This document shows, piece by piece, positions 47,240 through 57,794 of a stretch of DNA of 64,000 nucleotides. A model generated the notes under the pieces. It worked only from the letters and a program-made list of their open reading frames with translations, had not been told where the DNA came from and did not search any database. Position 1 is the first letter of the stretch; each line of letters begins with the position of its first letter. The position numbers and the translations under genes were made by a program. The DNA comes from Tricholomella constricta (Eukaryota; Basidiomycota; Agaricomycetes; Agaricales; Lyophyllaceae). Where the stretch lies: contig JAACJP010000027.1 in the NCBI GenBank assembly GCA_013368375.1, positions 62,001 through 126,000 on the forward strand, given 5' to 3'.

Positions 47240-49019
47240 ATGGCCTTCTCCGCACTCCATCCCATAGAAACCGAAAGCTTCTTGCCTCCGACACTCGGTG
47301 CCTCCGCAGTTCACCTCCAAGAGGTTCTATATTACTGTGAATCCCGCTTCCGGGTTGCCCTGGCCAAGTATGCCGGTATCAAGGATATGGAGGTCCAAGC
47401 TTCCATGCACGCGCGCTTGGCCGCGGAGCTTGTATGTATTATTAGCCCTTGAATCTCCGACCTCGACTCAGTTTTCCCACAATAGGATTTTGTATTAGCA
47501 TTTGTTGGGGCTGCCACGAGCATGATGACCGCGTGCGAGGTCCCAAATTTACTCCGCCTTCTCGGTTCCCACTTTTATGGGCAGCCCGAACCCCGCGGCC
47601 CACTTGTGCTTTCTAATGCACTGATTCTTGCGCTGGACGCCTCAATGCCGCTTGAGCATCCCGCGGCCATTGTAGCCGAGTATGCCTGTGATTGGTGGCT
47701 GGAGCATGAAGACCAGGAGCTCCGTGAGCCACTGAGCCACGCCACATTGGAGAGTTGCCTTGTGCTCCACCGTCAGCAACGACGCGCACCGGCCCTCCGG
47801 GTTCCGCGGATCAACGGCACTCCGGAAATCCTCCACCACCGGACTCGAGCTCAAGGTTTTTCAACAATTTATGAAGCCACGATAGCGCAGAGGGCCCGCC
47901 GTGCAGGGGGCTTCCACACCATGTTTGAGGCTGCGACCCAAGCCGCGGGGCCCGCGGGGCGCGACAAAGATTTGAGCCCCGCCGCGCTCTTGAAAATATT
48001 TAACCCGGAGGCGACGGTGGGACCGCTGGCGTCGGACTTTGGGGGGGACCTTCCATCCGGAGACGAGACGGGGTCATATTCAGAATCAGACAATGAGTTG
48101 GGGGCAGGCTCTGACAGCCCAAGGTATGAGTCACTGGCAAACGATGTTATTGAGCCCAGGGAGCTGCATCCCGAGGAGTTCCCGGACCACTTCCGCCAGC
48201 CGCCACTTCGATCCGTTGATCTGGAGTACCAGAGTTACTACCAGCAGACGTCCAAAGGGTCCGACGAGAATGCCGCGGGCGCCGCGGGCATGGAAGGTAA
48301 GAAGAAATCTTTTCATCTCCTGACTTATATCCATCCCTTCAATGTCCCCAGATTATGTTCCATCCGCTGGCGGCGACCCGAATGTGCTATTCTCTGACGA
48401 CGACCAGCCCGCGGAGCTGGGAAGGCATGACACCGCTGACGATGACCAGCCCGCGGCGCCGGGAGGGCATGACCCTGATGTACTGTTTTCGGATGACGAT
48501 GGTTCGGATGATGGGAGGCCCGCGGAGCTGGAACAGCATGACCCCGACGTTATGTTTTCAGATGACGATGACAGGCCCGCGGCGCCAGCGCAACATGACC
48601 CAGATGTTGAATTCTCGGATGACGATGACGGGCCCGCGGCGCCAGCGCAACACGACCCAGATGTGGAATTCTCGGATGACGATGGCGGGCCCGCGGAGCC
48701 GGCGCAACACGACCCAGATGTTGAATTCTCCGATGACAATCATGGGCCCGCGGAGTCGTCGCAATCCGACCCTGATTTTGAGTTTTCAGACGACTCAACT
48801 GTCTCGGAAGTTTTGTCGCTTTCTGATACCTCAGGTGAGGAAGAGTTCAGAGTCAGGCCCCGACGCCGACCTGTTAGAGGACCTCCCTTTGAGATGCTTG
48901 AAGGCTTATTACAATTTTCAGACAATGAGATCAATCAGGAGCTTGCAGTTCAAGTACCCCACGGCCCTTACACTCCAGCCTCCTTTGCACATATACCATC
49001 AAATATTCTAGATGACTAG
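47240..49019 (+). CDS. Element-encoded protein with acidic tandem repeats
   Basis: Three exons (47240-47431, 47486-48296, 48352-49019) join in phase to 556 residues. The N-terminal 260 residues are mixed helical (YCESRFRVALAKYAG, LVLSNALILALDASM) and match nothing I recognise. Residues about 365-490 carry imperfect tandem repeats of 19-24 residues with the core HDPDVEFSDDD followed by GPA-PAQ. The tail is conserved-looking (RPVRGPPFEMLEGLLQFSD). Each repeat codes GPA through a cccgcgg stretch, so every unit contributes one CCGCGG site. The acidic repeats could bind histones or basic proteins; this is inference. Confidence 0.75.
48400..48790 (+). repeat. Coding tandem repeat with one CCGCGG per unit
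   Basis: Six to seven imperfect units of about 57-70 bp follow the pattern gatgttgaattctcngatga, a GAC-rich run, then gggcccgcggagcc. They encode the acidic repeats of the last element gene. Copies 4-6 are the most alike, which suggests recent expansion. Confidence 0.8.
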
Positions 49020-49239
49020 TATACAGGCTTGTCTTTGAACCTATTTTTGGGCCCCGTGGACATAAAATTTTTTATACATCTGTAATTCTGAAAAGTCCGG
49101 GGATGTCCATTACAGATCCACTGGAATGTGGGACACGCAAAATGTAGTGTGCTGTGATTGTGGCTGGAAATGTCCGCGGCAAGTAGGACATGAAACCCCC
49201 GCCCTGGACAGCCCATATAGCACATGTACTGACCTGCCC

Positions 49240-49938
49240 AAAACAACGACCCGCGGAGGTCCGCAGGGGTGGGCAATCCCCCACTGCTAGGCCAGCTGCA
49301 GTGCTGGGTGTGCCCACGGACAACGACCCGCGGAGGTCCGCAGGGGTGGGCAACCCCCCGCTGCTAGGGTGCTGGGTGTGCCCCAAAACGCAGCAGGCCC
49401 GCTGCAGTGCTGGGTGTGCCCCAAAACAACGACCCGCGGAGGTCCGCAGGGGTGGGCAACCCCCCGCTGCTAGGGTGCTGGGTGTGCCCCAAAACAACGA
49501 CCCGCGGAGGTCCGCAGGGGTGTGCCCACGGACAACGACCCGCGGAGGTCCGCAGGGGTGGGCAACCCCCCGCTGCTAGGGTGCTGGGTGTGCCCCAAAA
49601 CAACGAACCGCGGAGGTCCGCAGGGGTGGGCAATCCCCCACTGCTAGGCCCGCTGCAGTGCTGGGTGTGCCCACGGACGACGACCCGCGGAGGTCCGCAG
49701 ATCCTCTGCTAGCCCCCACCCTGCCCCCCACAGCACTGTATAGGCCCGCTGGTGCTGCAGCGGGCCCGCTGGTACAGTGCCACACGGCTACATGTAGGGG
49801 CCCCGCTGGCATCGTGCCAAACGGCTACATGTAGGGGCCCCGCTGACATTCCAGCGGCCCCGCTGGTGCCGTCAAGTACGGTACAATGTATTGCCCCGCT
49901 GGACAGTAGGACACGGTACATTGTAATGCCCCTACCTG
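49240..49938. repeat. Right subterminal tandem repeats and inverted terminal repeat
   Basis: The segment 49395-49938 is the inverted counterpart of 36596-37140. Two further repeat units extend inward to about 49240. Every unit has ccgcggaggtccgc, itself able to pair with its neighbour sequence. The antisense frame across it encodes the same 78 residues as the left copy, which shows near identity. Confidence 0.9.
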
Positions 49939-49945
49939 AATCGAC
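49939..49945. repeat. Right target-site duplication of the KDZ element
   Basis: The heptamer aatcgac directly follows the right end and equals 36589-36595. The sequence then continues ctgtactgagatcac, matching the uninterrupted units at about 52660 and 61945. Confidence 0.8.
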
Positions 49946-50859
49946 CTGTACTGAGATCACGGCGGTTGATCCCTCCTTTTCTCTCGACCAGCATGAAGTA
50001 GCGAAATCAAAGTTACACTGCTTTTCGCTACTTTTCAACCTTCATAAGCGAATCGCTCAAGAAACCTGTCCTGAAATCCTTACACATCCGTATCATGCGA
50101 ACCTCTGGATACGTTCATTACCGTGGTCGTCCTCGTCACGTCGATGGGATCTTGGTCCTCAACGACCGCTCAAGTGCCGTACCCGGGTCACTGAGACGAT
50201 TCCTTGACACCCTCACAGAACAATCACCGCTGTTTTTGTCAAGTAAAAATGATGTCTACTAGCTCTTTGGTAGCACAAGGGATGCAAGCTGAAGGGGATG
50301 AAGAAGTTGGCTTCGCAGACTGTCGCACAGTGGCTGAGACATTCAGAGGCTTACCCTGAAGATTGTCGAGTCGAGCCCCTTTGGACAGCCGGAATACACA
50401 AGCTCAGATAGGTAGGTAGCCCTTAGATCAGCAAGGAGAGGAATGCAAACCCGAACAAGTTGCATCGAGAGAACCAAAAGAGAAAGGCGCGGACAACGAC
50501 TGGGAACGATGATCTGCTGCAAGGTCTGAATGAAAGAAAAATCAAGGCCGTGGGCAAGGAACGGTAGACGCAAGGTGGACGCCTCAAGTTTGCGTAATAT
50601 CTCTACGTATACTTGACAGGCGAGAAAATCTCCGCACGGCCATTTCGTGCTTTGGACACGACGGCCCATCGAAGATAACATCCTAGCGCCTGTACCATGT
50701 CTTTAAATTCAGTGTCTTATTGTGACCCTCCTGGGGTGAGTACCTTCGAGAACGTCGTCGTATGTGTTACCAGACCGTGTTGAATGTTTCAAGGTACCTG
50801 CGGCTGCCTCAGAGTTGCCTTAGTCGAATCCCTCCGCAAACTTTTCCAAGGTCAAGGCC

Positions 50860-51440
50860 GTCAGCTCGCCCTTTTTTTCTCCCTTGTCAAGAAATCGGAA
50901 AAAGGCTCATTGTGGGCACCGTATTCCTGCACCACGAACCGCGCACCATCATGATATCTGCAGATATCTTCCGCAAAGCTAAAGATCTCATCGCGGAGGC
51001 ATTCGGCGTCGCCAGCTGAGACGAGTACGCCCTCAACGACGCTCTTGAGCTCCTTGAACCAATCATCAAGCGCGTGCAGCGCCTCAGAGTAAAAACGCTG
51101 GGCATCAGTTACGCCCTGGAGGACGACGCGGCCCCAGTATTTCAGGGAGCCGACACCGATAACGTCACGTCCGTCGTTTGTGATCATTGAACCCGTTTCG
51201 CCCGTGACCGAGACCCAAGGGTGACGTAGACACCGAGGAAGGGGGTAGAAAGAGTGAGGCGTGGGACACGGGGGACGGGGTGCAGGATGTGGGAGAAGAG
51301 CGTGAGCGCGAGATTGCCACCTGCAGAGTCCCCAGCAATCCAGATGTCTTATGGTTGAAAGCCGTTGGAAAGGAGATGCTGCACAGCCAAAATGGGTTTT
51401 TCAAGCTGCTTGGGGAATGCGGCAGGCAGGTGCAGTTACA
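50860..51440 (-). pseudogene. Decayed alpha/beta-hydrolase, copy of the gene at 53609-54886
   Basis: It retains pieces of the nucleophile region (IAGDSAGGNLAL, visible around 51305-51345), SLKYWGRVVLQGVTDAQ and SAGDAECLRDE, but in different frames. A deletion of about four bases near 51223, compared with the intact copy near 54030, shifts the frame just after PFLGVY. The N-terminal half is absent beyond about 51440. It belongs to duplicate unit A, downstream of the transposon. Confidence 0.75.
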
Positions 51441-51499
51441 GTGAAAAGTCTCTAAGAGCCGAATCGTGGCGCGGGCGGGGTCACGTTTACTTTGTTTCT

Positions 51500-53060
51500 G
51501 TTTAGATTTCAAACCTCACGACTTACTACTGTATATCCATGATTCATTGCAACGTTCATTCGTACTCTCTTTGAAGTCGTGAGTTCTCAGATCTTAGCAT
51601 TATTGATCTTGAAAGCAGAGAAAAACGATTATAATCTCTGACAGCAGAGGTTGGTACGTAGAGATTCGCGTCAACACCGATATTATCCTGTCTCTCCCGC
51701 TCATCAACCAAAGTTAACCAGCCACTTGTGTTCAGTACTGTGATCAACAACCTTTAGATTCGCCCCCGCTCGTCCTCACGGAAATCCGGCCATCAGATAT
51801 AACACCACCCAATGCTGACCGCGCTCGCCTTATTGGGAATCTTACATCTTCCAGGTCTCCCGTCCATAATTGGTTCGAAACCGTAGTTTGGTCGAAACGC
51901 GCAGGCTACCTCTGACAATGGGTAGGCTTTACCTCGAGTACATCTACGACGAGTCATTGGCGTAAGCTTGTGTATCTGGAGCGAAAAAAGGGATGATTCT
52001 CACTCGGCATAGTTATTACGCGCAGCTAGGATTTCATATTCGTCCATGCCGGGTACGGATCGTCCATACACGTCGGTCGTCACGGGATGAGCGGAGGTGA
52101 ATGGGATTGAGGGAAGGACGATGGCCAGCATGGCGAGGGCAGTATAAATCAATCGTGAAGGTGACATGCTGAAGTTCTTTTTCTTGGAGGGAAGTGTTTG
52201 TGTTGAATCGGTGATTTGCTTTTGGGCGGAGGTTAGGAGACCAGCTCTTGTTCCAACTGAGTGCAGAATGGCTGCTTTTTATGTCTCCTCATATTCGGTG
52301 AGCATCAATCATGCACAGCTTCTCTATCTTTTTTTTTTCCATGCATTATGAATCAATACTGCTTTACAGAGCCAACGATTCATGCCCCACGAAGTATCGT
52401 CCAAACTATGCGCCTATGTTTCGATTGAACCCCTTTTTGCTGCATCTTTGATGTCTGATCCACTTTTCACTCGAAGTGTGGATCCACAATAGATCCTTGC
52501 CTGAGGGTCCTGAAAGGCGTTCAGGCTTCAGCAGAGCTTTCTTGCCCGGGCTCAATCAATGGTGGTTGTTTGCTAGTATGTGATCATCATGACAGCTGGA
52601 TTCGCCAATTGATAGATGAATTCTGTTGATCAGGTTAGCACGACAGCTATCACGATCGACCTGTATTATGATCACGACGGTTAGTCCCTAGTCCCCTGCT
52701 CACTCCCTGTGTTTCTCTCGAAATGATCAATGATGATGATCCCTCAAGCAGCGGAATCAGAGTCACACTGCTTTTCGCTACTTCTCAACACTGGGGGGCT
52801 TGATAAGCGAATCGCTTGAGAAACCTGTCCTAAAATCCTTACACATCCATATCATGCGAACCTCTGAATGTGTTCATTACGCCGTGGTCGTCCTCGTCAC
52901 GTCGATGGGATCTTGGTCCTCAGCAACCGTTCAAGTGCCGTACCCGGGTCACTGAGACGACACTCTCGACACCCTGACAGAACAATCACCGCTGTTTTTG
53001 TCAAGTAAAAATGATGTCTGGCTCTTTGATAGCACGAGGGATGCAAGCTGAAAGGGATGA
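51500..53060. repeat. Segmental duplicate B
   Basis: It holds secreted-protein gene B and the full upstream region, uninterrupted. Its run through 52640-52690 shows the empty version of the transposon target. It is continuous with the intact hydrolase unit that follows. Confidence 0.8.
51793..52167 (-). CDS. Small secreted four-cysteine protein, copy B
   Basis: Exons 52167-52004 and 51943-51793 have exactly the same lengths as in copy A (164 and 151 nt) and give 104 residues. The signal peptide is the same and all four cysteines are kept. Exon 2 has several substitutions (for example VIDRRTGR of copy A is IMDGRPGR here), making it the most diverged mature domain of the three. It is still fully open. 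Confidence 0.8.
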
Positions 53061-53608
53061 GGAAGTTCGTATTGAATTGTTCGAAGGTCTAGCCTGGTAC
53101 TTGTCTGATCGAGCTTTGGACAACCGGAATTCACAGAAATTCAGAAGCTCAAACAGGAAGTAGCCTTAGACCAGCGAGGAGAACGCAAACCTGAACAATT
53201 TGAAGTCAAGGGAGCCGAACCAGAAAGGCGCCGACAACAACTGGGGACGATGATCTGCGGTAAGATCTGGATCGAAAATACACCAGTAAAGGTAGTGGGT
53301 GTGGTCAACGAATGGGTAGCTGCAAGGTGGACGACTCAAGGTTTGCGTAGCATCCCAATCCTACTCGAAGTATACTTGGCGTGCGAGTTTGGGAAAAGAG
53401 AAAAGTTCCGCACGGCCACAGAACCGACATAGTGCTGTGGATGCGACGACGAGAGCCGCGTTGTTATACGCATAAAGTCGAAGACACCATCCTAGCCTCT
53501 ATGATCTGTCTTGTTATGAACCCCTGGGATGAGTACCTTCGAGCATGTCGTCGTACGTGCTATCAAATCGCGTTGAATGTTTCAAGGTATATGTCAGTCG
53601 CTCCCGCC

Positions 53609-54886
53609 TCAGAGTTGCCCCAGAGAACTAATCGAACCCTCCGCAAACCATTCCAAGATCAAGGGCGTCAGCTCGCCCTTTTTCTTCTCCCTCGTCAAGA
53701 AATCGGAAAAAGGGTCATTGTGGACACCGTATTTCTGCAGCACGAACCGCGCACCATCATGATGTTTGCAAATATTTTCCGCAAAGCTAACGATCTCGTC
53801 GCGGAGGCATTCGGCGTCGCCCGCTGTGACGAGAACGCGCTCAACGACGGTCTTGAGCTCCTTGAACCAATCATCAGGCGCGTGCAGCGCCTCAAGGTAC
53901 CGGCGCTGTGCATCAGTTAAGCCTTGGAGGACGACGCGGCCCCAGTACTTCAGGGAGTCGATCCCGATAACGTCATGTCCGTCGTTGGTGATCATTGATC
54001 CCGTTTCGCCTGTGAGCGAGACCCAAGGGGACATGAGGTAGACACCACGGAAGGGGGCAGAAAGAGTGAGGCGGGGGACATCGGGGACAGGGTGCAGGAT
54101 GTGGGAGAAGAGCATGAGCGCGAGATTGCCGCCTGCAGAGTCCCCAGCGATCTGGATGTCTTGTAGTTGGATGCCGGTGGAAAGGAGATGCTGCACGGCC
54201 AAAACAGCTTGTTTAAGCTGTGTAGGGAACGTCGCAGGCAGAAGAGCTGCAGTTATATCAGTCGAAAGTCGTCAGCGGTCATTCGGGGACGTACAATATT
54301 GCAGGATCGCAACACCAGATTCCTGTTCCCTACCCTTCAGATCGTCCATCACATACTTCCAAAAATCAGCGACGTAATCCGCCATCGGGAGGAAGTATGC
54401 TCCACCTGTGCATACATGTATCGATCAAATACGCGGAGAATGGATGACGAGATCGTTGGACATACCATGGAAGTAGAGAATCACTCGGTCTGTCCGAGAT
54501 GGACCAATCCAAAGGAGTCGCGCATTCTCGCCCAGCTCATCAACGACCATAGGAAGCTTTTGACCTTTCATCCAGGCCTCATACATCTCCCGAGTGCCGC
54601 CTGTTGCCCATTTTAGCTGATTGATGTTCGCATGTCGGGATACATGGTAGAACGTTTTATCTGCAAGTACTCTCTTCCAGCTCTTACGACGGTTGACGAG
54701 ATGGAATGGTGAGGTCAGGAGAGTCCATCCTAGTACAAACGCTGCCATACAGGGATGAGCATGGAACAGTGGTGTGGACGTATGTGTTTACTCACGCAAT
54801 CGAAAGACCACAATCGCAACCAGCCCTGCCTTCTCGAAAAAAGTCGCATTTTCAAGTGCATCCTGTGTCGTATGTGTCGAAACCAT
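53609..54886 (-). CDS. Alpha/beta-hydrolase fold-3 protein, steryl-acetyl-hydrolase-like
   Basis: The start was placed at ATG 54886 (MVSTHTTQDALENATFFEKA), followed by a hydrophobic stretch that may anchor the protein in a membrane. Exons then give FHLVNRRKSWKRVLAD, LLWIGPSRTDRVILYFHG joining GAYFLPMADY (oxyanion HGG-type motif), LQDIQIAGDSAGGNLAL (nucleophile Ser), and late VTAGDAECLRDE (Asp) and YGVHNDPFSDFL (His). This is the pattern of basidiomycete hydrolases related to yeast Say1 and hormone-sensitive lipase. The substrate is likely an acetylated lipid or sterol, by family knowledge only. Four or five exons are needed; the first junctions are approximate. Confidence 0.78.
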
Positions 54887-55752
54887 TCTGCAAGGCTGAG
54901 CGTTCAAGGAGGGAACGTTACACCCTGCAAGCGCTGAGAATGACGGCTTTATCACCTGGTATATTTCTCTGGTTCCCAATTCGGGCAAGAACAATAAGTA
55001 ATCCACAGAAGTGAAATCGTGTTATGTTGCGTCGGAGCAATGATATCCTGACGACGCAACCTGGCGGATGGCTGAAGACGCTCAATACAAGATGAGGTAT
55101 GCCTTCAAATGCCTTGTCTGGAGTGTCGATCTAATTAATGCTTGTAATCAGTCCACAGCGCGAACGGTCAGATTCGTACAGTGCCTGCAAATATCTTGTG
55201 CAAGGAGAAGTTTGGCGTGATTGCCGCGATGCCGGCCTTCATGGGGCAAGCACCAGCAAACACCGGGAAGGCGCGTTGATTCGGCGCCTCTGTATGTAAC
55301 CGTTGAAACGTTGAAGCTTGAACAGGCTTTTTTCCCGCTCGAATCACACGGAACGGCAAATAGGCTATATATGCTTTGATGCGACTATATTCCGCCTTAA
55401 CCGGAGACAACGACACTCAAGTTCAACCCGATCGGCCGCACAACCAAGGCTCGAACTCAATTTCGACGCGTCAGTCTAATTTAGAGTCGTCACCTGCCTC
55501 TCACATTAAACAGGTTGTGGCATTGATATGTTCACTTCTACCAAAAAAAATAGAAATATCTCATTGTTATAGACAATGAGACCTCAGAGACACTCGCTGA
55601 CGACGATATCATGAAGAAAGCCGAAGAATGGGCTGCTATACTACGGTATCAGGTCGCATGCACTACTTAAAATGCGAGAGGGATGAGGGATGAGCCCCTC
55701 CAAGAGGGGCACGCGAAAGACAGGTCTCTCCGCTCTTTGCTCATGCTGGGGG
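54887..55752. other. Intergenic region
   Basis: No gene is supported. The short frames on both strands have no motif and no splice context. Confidence 0.45.
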
Positions 55753-57794
55753 TTAAAAAGTTGTCAAAAAGCGATGAAGAACAAACTGCGGCGAAAAACA
55801 CTGACCGAGTATCGACATCCTCGACATCCGACATTCCTGTTTCTGCAGCGAAACATTTCTGTTTCGGAAAGTTTACTACAGGCCAGGAAGGATAAAAGCA
55901 GAGAACTCACCTGGAATAGCTCCCAGTCTTTTTCGAACAGTGACACGGATGTCGTCGCATCGAAGAGACCGAAGAACGTGGCATCCGCGCCCACGTTTGA
56001 ATCAAGACCAACGCCAGCCGTTACGCATCCGTTGACGCCGGCGCTTGCATCGCCAGTGATTTCACCCGTGCGGGTTTCGATCGAGCCACCCGCCTTGCCC
56101 GTGGCGTTAAGGTCTAATCTTACGGACGCGTGGGCGTCGAGATTTATAAAGACGGAGGCCTTAGCGATGCCGCCAAGCGCGGTGACGCCGAGGTCTATGC
56201 GCGGTATGATGTGCGCTACAGCGGTGGTGGTGGACGTTATATCGCCGCTCACTGATAGTTTGAGAGCTGGTGATCCATAGATAAGCCTCGTGAGACGGGT
56301 ATGCAGAAAGGAATAACATACGCGCTGTGACAGGGTTGAAGAAACCTGTTGACGTGGTGTCGGGGATCGGAGGGAAGATGATCTTTGCGCCAGAGACTGT
56401 GTACGAAAGGTCGACCTTCATGTCAACGCCTACGTCGACATCAGCTGTGGCCTGCCCCAAAATTTTGAACGTCGGCCCGACTGTGAGCAGGCTTCGTACC
56501 GATATATCATAAGCTTTCCTTCAACACCGATAATAAATGCAGCGGAGTATACATACCCGGGGAAGTCGAGACCGGGAAGGCCAATCTGGTATAATGTAAT
56601 CTGACCAGTGTCAGCCCTACCAGCGACGTTCCCAAGGAGCGAAAGAGTGGCCTGAAGTTGAGCGTCTAGACCTACAAAGGCGGCGAACTCTGTCAGCTCA
56701 GGAGGGACGAGAGTCCCGACTGCAGCGAGACCAAGAGAGATATCAGCGTGGGCATTGACGTTGGCATCGGCCCTGAGAGCGGCGTCAAACGCTGGCGGTC
56801 CAGGACAAGAGAGGGATTGAGAAAAGATTGGGAAGTCTTGGGAAATATCAAGGGGTGGGAGTTTTGTAGTGATGGATTCGTCAAAGTTGTTAAACTCTAC
56901 GAAAGGAAAAGTAAGCTAGCTGATGTTGTATGAGCGGAAAAGGGACTCGCTCTCCCAAGCGTCTTTGATCCAAGGGAAGACCCCTTTTCGGAGTTCACCA
57001 GCTCCAGCTGTGGGAGTGGGAGGGGTGACTGTGAGATTTCCCTCCATACCCGGAATCGTGGATCCTGAAATGGCGATAGAAACTGGACCGGTTCTAAAGC
57101 AGTGAGGTCAGTAGATGATCGCATGTCATTGGCAGATAGAGGATCGGACGGCTTACACAGCGGAATCCATTGCAGCAAAGTTGGTGTCCAGTGTGAGTGC
57201 CATGACTAGAGGCTGGACACCAGAACGGCGCACTATCCGTCGTGCAACGTCGGCCGGAAGCGACTGGTCTTTTGGCACCCATGCTCTCGCAACGCGTGCA
57301 AATGCGCTCTTACCACACTGAAAGACGATAAAACTGACGTGTTAGATACTGGTAAAAAAAAGAAAAAGAGAAAAAAAAATGGAAGCGTACATTTTCGGGC
57401 AAGCGCACCAGTTTCCCAGTAGCGCCGAGACTTCGGTAGAGATGGTTGCAGCGCGCCTCGTCGGCCTCGCTGTTACAAACGAGGCGAATATCCTGCATAA
57501 GGGCGCCCGGAGAACAGCCGATGAGAGTCCAACCAGCAGCAGACGTGATATCTGAGATTGCATTTGGGGATCCCCACTGTCAGGTCATCAGCTTTATTTG
57601 GGCGGCGGAGAAAGGACGGGACATACGATTTTTAGGGACCCATAGCCTCGCCTTCCGGTGTCAGGGAGATCGTAGAAGCATTCGCCTTTGAAGCAGGGCT
57701 TTTTCCAATCGTTGAGCCTGCGGCGGCCTCTCGGACGTGCGTCCGCTATGGGCGATAAAAGCAGCAGAGAAAAAAGGAACGTAAGGAGCATCAT
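55753..57794 (-). CDS. Large secreted basidiomycete protein of unknown function
   Basis: ATG 57794 opens a signal peptide (MMLLTFLFSLLLLSPIADA). The mature protein has KPCFKGECFYDLPDT, then WGSPNAISDITSAAGWTLIG, IRLVCNSEADEARCNHLY, KLVRLPENCGKSAFARVARA and WVPKDQSLPADVARRIVRR. The second half is repetitive in Gly/Ala/Asp with beta-rich segments (DVGVDMKVDLSYTV, TGEITGDASAGVNG) and ends near TSVSLFEKDWELFQ, followed by a short last exon with two cysteines. I recognise this as a family common in Agaricomycetes with no assigned function. Six or more exons are needed; several internal junctions are approximate, including the one near 57110. Confidence 0.72.

Larger units (their letters stand above)
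36596..49938. mobile_element. Complete KDZ-superfamily DNA transposon, about 13.3 kb, four genes
   Basis: The boundaries rest on three independent signs: inverted terminal repeats of about 545 bp, a flanking 7-8 bp direct repeat, and two uninterrupted paralogous target sites (near 52655 and 61937) that read straight through the junction. Contents in order: left inverted repeat with tandem subrepeats, Zn2Cys6 coiled-coil gene (+), unknown gene (-), CxC2/KDZ transposase (+), acidic-repeat gene (+), right subrepeats and inverted repeat. All four genes have clean in-phase frames, so the copy may be autonomous. The whole element is peppered with CCGCGG. No TET/JBP oxygenase gene, a reported partner of fungal KDZ elements, was seen. 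Confidence 0.92.

Noticed and set aside
36596..49938. CACTA/EnSpm-type element
   Set aside because: The tips begin cac or aca, but the target duplication is 7-8 bp rather than 3, and the transposase has CxC2 and KDZ motifs.
36596..49938. TET/JBP oxygenase partner of the KDZ element
   Set aside because: Reported for fungal KDZ elements, but no H-x-D dioxygenase core was seen in the four genes.
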